A stretch of 64,000 nt of DNA, taken from NCBI GenBank assembly GCA_036768485.1, contig JAVLUZ010000512.1, positions 62,001 to 126,000 on the forward strand, in the 5' to 3' direction. Positions 1 to 14,495 of the stretch are shown here, in pieces. The position numbers were made by a program, and so were the translations under genes. This stretch comes from Mermis nigrescens (lineage: Eukaryota; Nematoda; Enoplea; Mermithida; Mermithidae). The notes under the pieces were generated by a model that was not told the origin of the DNA, did no database searches, and saw only the letters and a program-made list of their open reading frames with translations. Position 1 is the first letter of the stretch; each line of letters opens with the position of its first letter.

Positions 1-689
1 TATGTCATCGAACTCCTTTTTACACGCACGCCTTCTCTTATATGAGGTCTGATGCGTTAAAAATACACGTTTTACTGAAAAAGCGCTCAAAATTGTGTAA
101 AAATGGCCTGAAATATTAAATTTCTCGACAAATTGATCAATTTCTATATTTTTTTATTGTTAAAAGCGATACGATTTACAGAGAATGGACTAAAAATGCT
201 TCAAAATTCGGTATTACCATGAAAAATTTGTTTTATACCTAGAATTAAGTTAAAATGAACTGAAAAATCAAAGTTTTCGGTGAATCCTTATATTTTTCAC
301 TTACAAGAGTGACGAAACTAGTCAGAATTGGACAAACTTTTCAATGCACTTTTCACTTTGAAACATGTTTTATTCGGTGTTGTAGCCATTTTTCATATTT
401 GACCTGCAAAAAAGGCTAGAACTCTAAATTTAGTAATCCCAAATTTTTGGATTTCACCCCCCTGAACTTTCGACCCTGGGAAACGATGGATAGGGGGACA
501 ACCAACTTTGATGAGTGGACATCCACCTGTTACTTGCACCTATGTGTGCTGCTAATGGAAAGACCGGTCTTTGTCCAGGTGTGGACGGTTTCGACGTTCG
601 ATCAAATGATGTTTTTCTCTTGTTTTTTTCAAATTATTTTCTTGCCTTTTATTTTTTTCTTAATTCTGTCTTTTTTCATTTTATCATTT
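1..689. other. AT-rich non-coding stretch, no gene recognised
   Basis: Nothing supportable was found. A 93-codon open frame at 447-728 is low-complexity (Phe/Ile/Leu-rich at its end) and matches no family I recognise. Phrases such as 'aaaatggcctgaaa' and 'gacctgcaaaaaaggct' resemble diffuse repeats seen near 2.5-3.4 kb. Confidence 0.5.
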
Positions 690-1310
690 AATTCCATATT
701 ATGTAGTACTTATGTACGTATGAACTGAAGCGACAATGTAAATAAATAAATAAATAAATAAATAATTGTTTAAATAAATAAATAAATTAATTAATTAATC
801 AATCAAATAAGTGGCCCATTGCCCAAACATTGAATTCCATATCATGTAGTACGTATGTAAGTGTGAGCTGAAGCGACAATTTGAATAAATAAATAAATAA
901 ATGTATAAATAATTAAATAAATAAATAAATAAATAAACAAATAAATAAATAAACAAATAAATAAATAAAATGTATACCCAGGCTGTGGCCCGTTGCTCGA
1001 ACTGTTGAATTACATATCATGCAGTACGTACGTATGAACTGAAGCGACAATGTAAATAAATGAATAAATGTATTAATAAATTAATAAATAAATAAATAAA
1101 TAAATGAATAAACAAATAAGTAAATAAAATGAATATGCAGGCTGTGGCCCGTTGCCCAGACATTGATTTCCGTATCATGTAGTACGTATGTACGAATGGA
1201 CTGAAGCGGCAACGTAAATAAATAAATGAATAAATAAATAAATGTATAAATAAATAAATAAACAAATAAATAAATAAATAAATAAATACGCAGGCTGTGG
1301 CCCGCTGCCC
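690..1310. repeat. Tandem repeat array with (TAAA)n tracts, about four units
   Basis: Units of roughly 145-170 bases alternate a conserved core with (AAAT)n/(TAAA)n runs. The core includes 'gtggcccgttgccca', 'catgtagtacgtatgt' and 'ctgaagcgacaa'. 'ctgaagcgacaa' or close variants recur near 724, 868, 1036 and 1200. Unit length varies mainly through the tetranucleotide tract. The last unit runs directly into the putative exon at 1322. Reverse-strand open frames here (Phe-Ile-Tyr-Leu runs) are artefacts of the tetranucleotide repeat. Confidence 0.8.
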
Positions 1311-1321
1311 AAGTCGTTCAG

Positions 1322-1430
1322 CAACGAGCATAAGGAGAAAGTATTGCAAACTTGGATTGATACTTTTGATGAACCGATATCCGGCGTGGCGTCCAAGTGG
1401 GATTACGAACGCGGATGCTGGAAAGCTTGA
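1322..1430 (+). CDS. Putative 3'-terminal coding exon of an unidentified gene
   Basis: After the possible acceptor 'aagtcgttcag' an open frame of 35 codons ends in TGA at 1428-1430. The peptide ends with SGVASKWDYERGCWKA, balanced in charged and aromatic residues and unlike the low-complexity frames around it. A poly(A) signal AATAAA lies at 1675-1680, about 245 bases past the stop. The rest of the gene would lie upstream, partly outside the window. I do not recognise the protein. The acceptor has a weak pyrimidine tract and lies at the edge of a tandem repeat, and a longer open frame (144 codons) covers the same bases on the other strand. This is a plausible but unproven exon. Confidence 0.4.
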
Positions 1431-1674
1431 ATTATTCGTTACTTTACACAATACCTCGTTTAAAACCGAATTTTAATTCACACTCTTTCTGGACATAAAT
1501 TTTTGCGTAGAATTTGGTAGTAATTATAGTTTTCGTCGTCATTCGTCTTATTCGAATCGTACTGTTTTTCCATTGGCGGTTTTGAACGCATTTGAATGCT
1601 TGTTCGGATTACAAATGGATTCAATATTCGTACAATATTCTGCATTACGTTTACAACATATATTTTGCCGGTTA

Positions 1675-1680
1675 AATAAA
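1675..1680 (+). terminator. Poly(A) signal AATAAA
   Basis: A canonical hexamer lies in 'gttaaataaaagttctt', downstream of the stop at 1428-1430. It would end the transcript of the putative terminal exon if that exon is real. The hexamer is common by chance in AT-rich DNA. Confidence 0.3.
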
Positions 1681-1776
1681 AGTTCTTAGCTGAGTCGTTG
1701 CCTCGTTGTACAAGTCGGGACAGTTATTGCGGCTATATAAGGTCAATGCTCAAATTGTTGGGTGGGGCGTTGGGGA

Positions 1777-2074
1777 CATAGGTGAGCGGCACAAAAGTTC
1801 TGGGGGTGCTAGATTTTTTCAAAGGTAAAAAAATGGCCTTAAAAATGGTGGTATGGCGAAAAACACTATTTTTCAACGTTTCTCATCAAGCGCTATCCAT
1901 TGGCATCAAAAAAATTGCGAGAAAAACGAGAAAATTGTCAAAAATTGAGTTCTAGGGGTATTTACCATAACCCTTCACGCCCAGGTATGGTGCATAACAT
2001 ATTCCCCCCCAACCCCCACGTCTAGGCATGGTGCATATGGTGCATAACCCTTGAATCCCACACGCCCAGGTATG
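1777..2074 (-). mobile_element. CATACCTGGGCG-type MITE, reversed copy 1
   Basis: Starts 'cataggtgagcggc' and ends 'acgcccaggtatg', the reverse orientation of the copy at 47347. It contains the family body ('gatttttt', 'ccttaaaaatggtgg', 'tatccattggcatc'). Its GC-rich end is internally duplicated, with 'cgcccaggtatgg' about 90 bases before the terminal one. Flanks 'gttgggga'/'tttggggt' are only a loose 8-bp match, so this is an older copy. Confidence 0.75.
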
Positions 2075-2222
2075 TTTGGGGTCTAAGACCCCCACAATAG
2101 AACAGTGATAAGTTTTCTGTAGAAAAATGAGGCAGGATGAAGGCCAACAATGGATCAAAATCAAAAATTTTATTTTAGAGTGCTTGAAACTGGCCAGAGG
2201 CTTTGAAATAAGTGGTTCTAAC

Positions 2223-2444
2223 CATACGTGGGCAGCAAGAAAATTCTGGGGGTGCAAGATTTTTTTGGAGGTCGAAAAATGGCCTTAAAAATGGTGGTAT
2301 GGCGATAAAAAACACCATTTTTCGACGTTTCTCATCAAGCACTATCCATTGGCATCGAAAAATTGCGAAAAAACGAAAAAAATTTTCAAAAATTGAATTC
2401 TGCGGGGGTGCATACCCCCGAACCCCCCCCCACGCCCAGGTGTG
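2223..2444 (-). mobile_element. CATACCTGGGCG-type MITE, reversed copy 2
   Basis: 222-bp element beginning 'catacgtgggcagc' and ending 'cacgcccaggtgtg', flanked by a perfect 8-bp duplication 'gttctaac' (2215-2222 and 2445-2452). The 8-bp duplication and short imperfect terminal inverted repeats fit a non-autonomous hAT-like element. It has no coding capacity. Short open frames across it are shadows. Confidence 0.88.
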
Positions 2445-2452
2445 GTTCTAAC

Positions 2453-4008
2453 GCTATTTTATCTTTTATATCGTTTTTCGGGGTCATTTTGGCCCAAGAA
2501 AGCTCGCTAACTGACCCCCACAGATCGGTCATACTTTTGAATTCATGGTCCGCACTCCGGATTGACTCAACAAGTTTCCAAAGGTCACAAAAATGATGGG
2601 TGGGGGCAAAAACCGTCATTTTCCTTGTTTCTTTATTGAGCTTAATCCATTGGCATGAAAAAATCGCAAACGAAGGTCAAAATATAACTTAGGATTTTGC
2701 CAATAAGGTACGAGTTTTCTTTCAATCTCCCGTGTCCATCTGCGCTAATCACCAGACAAGCATGTGGAGGGGTTAGGTTGGAGTTCTAAACCTCTAGAAT
2801 GAAAAAATATGGAATTTTTTCAGCGAAAATCAGGCACAACGAAGGTTAAACAGCGTAAAATAGAAATTTTTTAAGACTGCTTAAAATTGGCTAGCAACTG
2901 CGGAATAATGTAGCTTTGACTATTTTAGCATTTATAGCTGTTTTTTAGGTCATCTTGGTCTATAAAGTGTCTGACTCTCCCCTAGACCGGTTATTCTGTG
3001 CATCTATAGCTTGACTAGACACGCATGTGGGGCTCAGATATCTACACCCCAGAAGGATAAAACATAAAAATCTTAGGAACAATAAGGCAAAATCAGGGTC
3101 AAAATGGATAAAAATCAAATATTTTGACAAATTCTCAACATATGCAATTATTAGTTGCTTTTCAAGCAAAGCTTCGCGTCGGATTAATGCTTTTATGTGC
3201 TTTTTACTGGAAGACAATCCATCGATTTCCGTGTTTTTCAGTGTTAAAAGCGATGTAATACAGTCAAAATGGACTAAAAATGCATTTAAAATGCGATGTT
3301 CGCGAAAAAACGTTTTACAGGCTGTTTTGGACATTTTGGTCGTTGAAAGATAAAAAAATCGTCAACATCAAGTAAACTGCTATGGATTTTTGGGATTCCC
3401 TCCCCGTCCTGCCGACCCTGACATTGTGCATTTGAACTTCCAACCTTTCGAGTCGCTTGCTTTTCCTTAGAAATTTTCAAATTGAACTCCGTAAGGTCGT
3501 CATTTACTTAAAAATTTTAAAGTGTTCATTTATGGGATTGACTACATCGAGAAAATTAAGTTCTACAAGACATGCACTTGGAGGGGGGTTTAGAGTCTAG
3601 AATATATTTGAACAGCATTGGAATTCTGGGTGGTCAGGCCCAAAAATTTTTCAAAAAGTACCTTTTGGGCTAGAAACGATAGGTACAAGTCAAAAACACT
3701 TGACAGTTAAGACAATGCTTGTTCTTTCTCGAATATAAAAACAAAATTTTCAAAAAAATTTAAAAAAATTGAGCGATTGAACAAAATGTCAAAAAATGTG
3801 TATGTGGCGCGAATCGCCGAAAATTGATTTTCGATCCAAAACTGAGCAAAAATGCTTAAAAGGCACACTTACAGGTTTTACGAAAAATCGACAATACTCG
3901 GGTGGGGTCGCGTCGCGGTTATTCTGCGTTGGGTCAGTTGCCGTTCTGGTGTCCAACCCCCAAGAACAACTGACTTCTAAATGTTTGTGACTGGTTCATA
4001 TCTAAAGA
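2453..4008. repeat. Diffuse dispersed repeats, no gene
   Basis: Degenerate fragments of a family also seen near 41.35, 45.9, 47.0, 48.1 and 57.0 kb. Typical phrases are 'ggtcattttggcccaa', 'atgaggcaaaatca' and 'catgcacttggagggggg'. A 124-codon reverse frame (2960-3334) and a 108-codon forward frame (3027-3353) overlap each other, and neither resembles a known protein. Confidence 0.5.

Positions 4009-4236
<228 letters not shown>

Positions 4237-4316
<80 letters not shown>
4237..4316. repeat. (TA)n microsatellite, right of palindrome
   Basis: About 78 bases of TA dinucleotides, immediately followed by the GC-rich segment at 4320. Confidence 0.95.
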
Positions 4317-7401
<3,085 letters not shown>

Positions 7402-7435
7402 ATATATACTCCCTAAGAACAAGTATGGTCAAGAC

Positions 7436-8460
7436 CATGGGCGTAGTAGGGCGGCCGCCCCCCCTTAGCCCAAAAATAATTTTGGACAGGTAAGGAAATG
7501 CATGAAAATTGGCATCATTTTATCGAAAATTCTCAAAATTTTCGGCGCTTCGCGCCGTAGAATCATTATGTTCGTTCATTTAGGCCCAAGCGCGGCCAAA
7601 AAAACGTCATTTTTTATAGCTGCTCCTCCCTTAGCCCAAAATAATTTTGGAAAGGTAAGGAAATGCGTGAAAATTGGCATCATTTTATCGAAAATTCTCA
7701 AAATTTTTGGCGCTTTGCGCCGTAGAATCATTATTTTCGTTTATTTAGGCCCAAGCGCGCCCAAAAAAACGTCATTTTTTATAGCTGCTCCCCCTTTAGC
7801 CCAAAAATAATTTTGGAAAGGTAAGGAAATGCGTGAAAATTGCATCATTTTTTCGAAAATTCTCAAAATTTTCGACGCTTCGCGCCGTAGAATCATTATT
7901 TTCGTTCATTGAGGCCCAAGCGCGGCCAAAAAAACGTCATTTTTTATAGCTGCTCCTCCTTTAGCCCAAAAATAATTTTGGAAAGGTAAGGAAATGCGTG
8001 AAAATTGGCATCATTTTATCGAAAATTCTCAAAATTTTTAGCGCTTTGCGCCGTAGAATCATTATTTTCGTTTATTTAGGCCCAAGCGCGGCCAAAAAAA
8101 CGTCATTTTTTATAGCTGCTCCCCCTTAGCCCAAAAATAATTTTGGAAAGGTAAGGAAATGCGTGAAAATTGGCATCATTTTATCGAAAATTCTGAAAAT
8201 TTTCGGCGCTTCGCGCCGTACAATCATTATTTCCGTTTATTTAGGCCCAAGCGCGGCCAAAAAACGTCATTTTTTATAGCTTATTAGGAGAAAATAAAAA
8301 TTTATCGAAAAAATTGAAGGTTATGAGCTTAACGGATAGAGCATGTTCGCAAACGTCAGAAAATGCACTTTATTTTGCGCCCCGGCGACCATATCCCTAA
8401 ATATAGGGTCACCGATTTTGGACCGCCCCCCCCCTTAGAAAAATCCTGCCTACGCCCCTG
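7436..8460. mobile_element. hAT-like element with 8-bp duplication 'gtcaagac'
   Basis: 1025-bp insertion starting 'catgggcgtagtaggg' and ending 'ctgcctacgcccctg', flanked by a perfect 8-bp duplication at 7428-7435 and 8461-8468. Ends are related to the 'ggggcgtaacc' family but more diverged. The core is a five-unit tandem array with hairpins. The last 180 bases ('ccgattttggaccgcc') are unique. No transposase; the 102-codon frame at 7502-7810 is the repeat read through. Confidence 0.88.
7449..8280. repeat. 166-bp tandem repeat, five units with GC hairpin
   Basis: Units share 'aaaataattttggaaaggta', 'gcatcattttatcgaaaatt', the hairpin 'ggcgcttcgcgccg' (or 'ggcgctttgcgccg') and 'ggcccaagcgcggcc'. 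Hairpins lie near 7542, 7709, 7874, 8040 and 8206. 'cttcgcgcc' and 'ctttgcgcc' variants alternate in successive units, hinting at a dimeric higher-order unit. Confidence 0.9.
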
Positions 8461-8597
8461 GTCAAGACCAAATGGGCGTAAGCTCGAGAATCTGGCGAAC
8501 CATACAAGAGCATGTGGCTGAAAGGGGTATTACCCCCTGAGTTCTGAAAATGTCATAGCTATACAGTCATTTTGGCCGAAAAACCATTGCCATGTAG

Positions 8598-9337
8598 TAG
8601 GGACGTTCCGGTTCCAGGTTTTTAGGAAAAATTCGGTTTCGGTTCCGGTTCTTCAACTAGAGAACCGTCGGTCCCGGTTCTCGGTTCCTGTGTTAAAGTA
8701 TGTACGCTCTTGATAGCCTGACTTCACGGGAACATATGACAATATAATCAAAAGATTAATTATTCAGGAAGTCGTTTCAATCTGGCAATCTGCACGTTTA
8801 AACAAGTTTTACGTCGAGTTGACAGTTTACATATAAATCACTGAATATTATCTATGTGTTTCTTAAATAAAATATATCATGGCTGGCTTTGTCTGTACAA
8901 TCTTTCATTCAGTTGAACACTATGTTTCCACTGTTCTTTGCTTATTAGAATTCGTAAATTGGTGTATTTTTTATCATAAAACCATCTGCCGTCGTCATTT
9001 GATTTGATAAGTTGATATTTATACGTTGTTCACTCTTTCATATTTTTTAGGCTCAGTAGCATATTTTTAGAATGTCCAATTTTAATCTGTAAACTTTTGG
9101 GTAATAAAAGATAGAATCGCTGCTTCATGTCTTCACTAAATTTATTGAACTTCGATTTTTAACTCTATTTTCAAAAACCGATAACCGACTCCAAAAAAGA
9201 TCGGTTCCGGTTCCGGTTCTTAGAAAACCAAGAAATCGGTTCCGGTTCTGAGGAAATCTAAAAATCGCTTCTCGGTTCCGGATCCAAAAATGCTCGGTTC
9301 CAGCCGGTTCCGGTTCCGGTTAATCGGCACATCCCTA
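8598..9337. mobile_element. TAGGGATGTGCCG-ended element rich in GGTTCCGGTTCC
   Basis: 740-bp element starting 'tagggacgttccgg' and ending 'ggcacatcccta', with flanks 'ccatgtag' (8590-8597) and 'ctatgtag' (9338-9345), 7 of 8 matching. Both subterminal regions hold clusters of 'cggttccggttc', in opposite orientation at the two ends; the middle is AT-rich and unique. This layout is typical of non-autonomous hAT-like elements with subterminal arrays. No coding region. Confidence 0.85.
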
Positions 9338-9345
9338 CTATGTAG

Positions 9346-9680
9346 CCTTTCTTGGACTCAGAAAATGAGCGATATAGCCTTTTTGGGCTCAGAAAACTAG
9401 CCATATACTAGCACTTTTTTGGACTCAAAAATGCTATATACTCGTAGTTGTATTTTCTGAATTTTGAAAGGATTTACAGCTATTTAATCGACTCCAAAAA
9501 GGGCTAAATAGCCATTTTTAGTCCGAAAAGGCTATAAAGCTATGTTTGTGAGTCCAAACAGGCTATGTAGCTAGTTTTTTGAGCCCAAAAAGGCTATATA
9601 GCTAATTTTCTGAGCCCAAAAGGACTATAGAACCGTTTTTACGAAGCAATTAGCTATCTAGCAATTTTTGGTTTTCACCC
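9346..9680. repeat. Degenerate minisatellite around 'aaaaaggctatatagctaa'
   Basis: Six to seven imperfect units of about 45 bases. Each has 'ttttctgagcccaaaa' or 'tttggactcaaaa' next to 'gctatatagc'. Similar phrases just left of the preceding element (8550-8590) suggest that element landed within this array. Confidence 0.75.
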
Positions 9681-10249
9681 CTGATAGTTTGACCTTATGC
9701 ACCTATGTGGCGAACCCCCTAAAAATCGGGGGACTCTTCAGAATTGATTTTTTTGGTGCTATTTGTGGCGATTTGGTCTCCTTGGACTATCTAGGCTCAC
9801 AGAATTAAAAAGAATGGAAAATAATCAAAGGTCAACATGGTAAAAAATTCCTTCAAAAATGCATAGCATTGATTTGATATATAATTATCGTAATCCGAAT
9901 TATCGTAGCAATTACTTGCGAAAAAAATATATAATTGACCAGAAACACTTGATTAACATAATTTTGACACTATTTTAGCGTTCATACCAGTATTTTACAC
10001 AATATTGCCTAAAATGCACTCCGCTGACCTCTAACCTAGATCGAAGTGTTGTGCTTGGAGGAGAAGTTCAGCCGGAAAACTTTGTAGGAAAGCTTTTTTA
10101 TCTTTGGCCTTAATTTTATCTGCATTTTCCCAGAATTTTTCTCTTTTTATGTTCTTGGACGTATAAATTTGGCGTTACCCAATTGGATGCATGGTTGCCT
10201 TGTCCACTGAAGACTTATCTTCATTTATTCTTCCTACTTTGTACTTTCT
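9681..10249. other. Region 5' of ETHE1
   Basis: AT-rich with diffuse dispersed-repeat fragments ('ggtctccttggac', 'tcgaagtgttgtgcttggag'). No open frame of note. The ETHE1 promoter and 5' UTR must lie here, but no convincing TATA box or initiator can be singled out. Confidence 0.4.
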
Positions 10250-10354
10250 ATGGTTTTTGTACATAGTTTAAGATCTATGCTTCTTTTAACGACTGTTTGT
10301 CAAATTAGAAACTATTGCCGTGATGCTTTTCGTCGCACGCTTATTTTTCGACAG
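10250..10354 (+). CDS. ETHE1: ETHE1 exon 1, mitochondrial presequence
   Basis: 35 codons from ATG, ending in the family motif LIFRQ right at 'cgacag|gtagtg'. It has several Arg and hydrophobic residues and almost no acidic ones, as expected for a mitochondrial targeting peptide. A second in-frame Met at residue 10 could also start translation. The donor is phase 0. Confidence 0.8.
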
Positions 10355-10413
10355 GTAGTGCAATCAATCATTTTTAGTTTTTTATTTGTCCTATGTTTTC
10401 ATATTTTTTTTAG

Positions 10414-10558
10414 TTCTTCGAACATCAGTCTAGCACGTACACATACTTGCTTGGTTGCCCATTAACTAGAAAAGCTATCATTATCGATCCGGTCTTAGAA
10501 ACCGTTGAGAGAGATACAAAGTACGTTAGAGAGCTTGGGCTAAAGTTAACTTTGGCCG
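10414..10558 (+). CDS. ETHE1: ETHE1 exon 2
   Basis: The acceptor 'atattttttttag' follows a very short intron of 59 bases (10355-10413). The 48 full codons read [14 protein letters not shown], then [14 protein letters not shown], then [13 protein letters not shown], closely matching ETHE1. The exon must end at 10558 to join exon 3 (G plus CT giving Ala), but the intron then begins CTAAGC instead of a GT dinucleotide. Reading on meets TAA within four codons. Confidence 0.85.
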
Positions 10559-11798
10559 CTAAGCTGTTATAATTAACTATGGTTCATTAGCATAACAGCT
10601 GACATGCACAGCATGAGAATTCTGGAGAGAGATAACAAAAAATTTTTCTAAAGAGCCTTTTTGGGCTAAAAACGATACGCATCAAAGACATCGTTGTATG
10701 ACGATGCTCTCTCTATCTTTCTAGAATATAAAATCAATAAAAATTTTGAAAAAGCATCAAAGAAATTCGAACGAGTTGAACAAAATGTTAGTCAAAAAGT
10801 TAGTCTATGACGCAAAGTGCCGAAAACTTCACACGTTTGTGCGAACGGGCGGCTAAAAGGGCTTGAAACCACTTTTCCTACGAATTTTTCAGTAAATAAC
10901 TCTTCTGACGGTCCCCTTCCCGCAATCCTCAATGGTGCCAATCAGTGTTTTTTGTACAAGGTCCCTTTGTTTATACATGTGCAAAGATGGTAGGTACCCA
11001 AAAGTCTTTGTACATTTTGTGCATGCAAATTTCTTTTTTACAGTTTCAGTTTTCTCCAAAAGTCTTTGTACTCGTACAAAGACGGTCTTGGAAAATCTTT
11101 GAAGATCGGGAAAAATCTTTGCTGAATACAGAAAACCGTGCTGTCAACGTCTAGGTTTTGGGATCCGGAAATTTTCAAAGCGAAAAAAGCGCCGAAAAAT
11201 TGATAGTTGGAAGGGAAACTCTATTTTTTCGATGTTTTTTTATCGAGCTTTACATTACTTTACATTACTCTACTTTTGTTTACTTTACATTTGACTTTAC
11301 TTTACATTACTTTACGTTCACTATTGGCATAAGAAAAATAGCGCGGAAAAACGAGAAAAAATTAATTCTGTGGCGGGTTAGGTATTTTAGATGCTAACGG
11401 TCTAAAGACTCCAAGGCTCTCCCTAAGCTAACATGTTTATTATGATTAATATCTGGTGTACTACTAACGTTTATCATTTTAAAACATTCTACTCCATAGA
11501 GATTATTTATTATTAAAAAAATAAAGTGACTGCTGTAATATTATTCCTTAATATATACAAACTTAGATTTTGCATTTATGTTTTATTTTATTTTGCAATC
11601 TTTGTATTTATTCAAGGGAAATTCTCCCGGCTATCATCTTACAAATTCCATTCGATTTAATACGTATTTTTCTCTAAACTTGTGTTGAGAAATGCACGTA
11701 TACATGCTAATTTTCGTGTCAATGGTCGTTGTATATGTAGAACTTTATTCTTTTTGAAGTCGTGCAATTTTTTGTCCGGGATTTTTATATATTCTTAG

Positions 11799-11984
11799 CT
11801 AATACACATGCGCATGCTGATCACGTGACCGGGACTGGAAAATTAAAAAAGGTACACGCTGGCTGCAAGAGCCTCATTTCCATATATTCGGGCGCTAAAG
11901 CCGATATTTTTGTTAAACATGGTGATATTATTGAATGTGGACACATCAAGTTGGAGGTACGATCGACTCCTGGACATACTGATG
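11799..11984 (+). CDS. ETHE1: ETHE1 exon 3 with metal-binding motif
   Basis: The acceptor 'tatatattcttag' is followed by 186 bases coding [20 protein letters not shown] and on to the PGHTD motif, the metallo-beta-lactamase HxHxDH motif and next ligand His of ETHE1. The family usually has HCHADH; here Cys is Ala, which is not a ligand position. The donor 'gatg|gtattt' is phase 1 and joins exon 4 to complete a Gly codon. Confidence 0.92.
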
Positions 11985-13493
11985 GTATTTTTTATAATTA
12001 AAAAATCTTTATATTTAAATTTCTCTATTCTTGTAATAATGAATAAAATTAACTGACTTTTTGCTATTTCATTTTTTTGCGATATCTTTTTTTATTTTTT
12101 CTTTCCTGTTTTGTTTTTCTTGTGTTAATGAGGAGTTTAAAATTTCGAACTAATCGCCCGAGTCCAAGATTTCAACATGGTTTACTTGGATCGTTGAAAT
12201 CAAAGAATCCTGACTTTTGGCTTTTCTTTAAAGCGTCTTTTTTGGTCTCAAAAGCGATGGATACGCTTCGAAAACACCATATTTTTGGGTTTCTGACGAT
12301 GCTTTTATATTTAAAAATTTTTGAAAATTCGAAAAATTGATAAAATCGAAAGCCGACACGCCGGACCATATCAATTCTCGCCGCTCTTTAGACCCCTGAA
12401 AATTGATAGGCCCCCAGAATTGAATATTCGTAACGTGTTTTTTTTGGATTTTTGGTAGTTTTGCACCATCCAGACCCTCAGAATTCGTTAGCTGCCAATG
12501 TATGGCGCAGAAGTCAAACAAATTTTCAACAATCTGTTTTTTGTCTTTGTCCAGAGTGGCCGATTTTTTTAGCGCTTCGCGACAAACAGCCATTTTTGAT
12601 CATGTTTTGTTTAATTTTATGGAATTTTTCAGAAATTCTGTATTTGATTGTCTTTGAAGAAAGAGCATCACAAAAATGCCAAAATGGGATGTACAGCGTG
12701 GCCCATAAAAGGGCTACATTCCGATTTAACCGGTCATTACTTCGGCTCATGTAAACTTCAAACTTACAAACTGGCTGCATTCGATAGATAAAAGTCTCTT
12801 CTTCCCAAATGTATAAAAAATTTTGGCCAAGTTCCAGTGCTTCGGGCGCTAAGGCACTTTGTTTACACCCTACTTTAATATTGTGTAAACGCCGATAGCG
12901 TCAAACGTCCTGCCATCCATTTGCACCCTCTTTCAACGATATCCTGAAATTTTTGCACTCGGTAGGACGCGTATCTATTCTAGAGATTTAAAAATGTGTC
13001 AATTAATTTTTGTGACTGGACATATTGTCAAAAATGTCAAAAACGGATAACAACATACACAGTAATGTAATACAATGCAGAAACTCCGGGGTTTAAACAG
13101 TGAGGTGTAAACGAATTGCCGTATTGCAGGTACCGCCGAGAGCTGACTAAAATTTTTAACGTTGATCAAATAAAGACATGTTTACCTATCTAATGCAGCT
13201 GGTCTTAAAATATTATTTTCGCATCAGCCCAGGTTATGACGTATTAAAAAATGTAGCCTTTTTCATGGACTACCCTGTATCGGACGCTTATCCCACATTG
13301 TTAAGCCCATCAAAGGCACTTTGGAAAATTTTTTCGATTTCGCCCCCCCGGAATTCCCACGCAATGTACTGTGTAAACTGAATTCCAGATTGTAAAGAAA
13401 CTCCTAGAAAAACGATGTTTTGTTTCCTAAATGTACTACCAATTTTTCGGCACTTTCTGGCCTTTAAAAATTTCAATTAGTTTCATGTATGCT
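11985..13493. other. ETHE1 intron 3, left part, no gene
   Basis: AT-rich intron sequence with diffuse repeats ('cagaccctcagaattcgttagctgcc', in pieces, near 12470). Overlapping open frames on both strands at 12.1-12.8 kb match no known family. Confidence 0.45.
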
Positions 13494-14291
13494 CAGGCCC
13501 GTATCCAGGGGGGCGGGGGGCCTGCCCTCCCCCACGAAATGGGAAAAATTTGTTGTTTCTTTCTAAGGGTCCCCCAAAGGAAAAAAGAAAAATTGGCGAA
13601 GTGCGTCTGAAACACCGCCAAAACAGGTTTTTAGCATACTTTTGAGCTAGTAAACTCGAAACTTTTCCGGCGCTTCGCGCCGGATTGATTGTTTATGTAT
13701 AGTTTTGTCTTCTAAACCGCTAGAAATCGCTCAAATTTGAGTTAGACATAGAGAGCATGTCAATTTTTTCTAGCGCTGTGCGCCGGATTCATTGTTTAGG
13801 CTATAGTTTTTGCCTTCTAGCCCACTCAAAACAGCTCAAATTTGAGTTATGACATCGAAAACATGAAATTTTTCCGGCGCTTCGCGCCGCATTTATTGTT
13901 CATATATGTTTTTGTCTTCTAGTCCGCTCAAAATTGAACTTGACATGCAGGATATGTCATTTTTCGGTGCTCAGCGCCGAATTATTTATTATCCGTATTG
14001 TTTTTCCTTTGTAAAGCACCATTATTAAGTAGAAAGGCAAGAGATAAGAAATAATTCGTCGATTAAGTGATGAAAAATCAATTTAAACTATAAATTTGCT
14101 GTGTATCAATATGAAATAGGGTGAAAATTTTTTAATTTTTTTTGTTGAAATTTTTCTTCACCATCGTATAGAGCTCGCCGAGATAGACTCAAGACTGCCC
14201 TTATTTTCGCCCATCTCCTAATGGTTCTCGAGATATCTGGCCTCAAAAATTTTCGGCCCCCCCCCGAAATAAAATCCTGAATACGGGCCTG
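13494..14291. mobile_element. CAGGCCCGTATCCAGG-ended hAT-like element in ETHE1 intron
   Basis: 798-bp insertion beginning 'caggcccgtatccagg' and ending 'cctgaatacgggcctg', flanked by a perfect 8-bp duplication 'tgtatgct' (13486-13493 and 14292-14299). The interior has four hairpin-bearing units with 'ggcgcttcgcgcc' or variants near 13669, 13781, 13874 and 13966. Homopolymeric G or C runs lie just inside each end, as in the 5523 and 43937 elements. It ends about 200 bases before ETHE1 exon 4. Confidence 0.9.
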
Positions 14292-14495
14292 TGTATGCTT
14301 ACGACGCGCAGACTTACAGCTTGACTATCACACTTGAGAGTTGGGGACTGGATGTCCGAATCCCCAGAATTTGAAAGCGCCCCAATATTGCTGGACCCCA
14401 CCAGAATTGGATTTTTGGGGATTTCGACCCATCCTTCCAAAATTTTGTCACTGCCCATGCATGTATGGTGACATGACAATATATACTTTACACAG

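Noticed and set aside
8598..9337. Retrotransposon LTR
   Set aside because: Ends are inverted, not direct, repeats, and the duplication is about 8 bp; there is no primer-binding site or polypurine tract.
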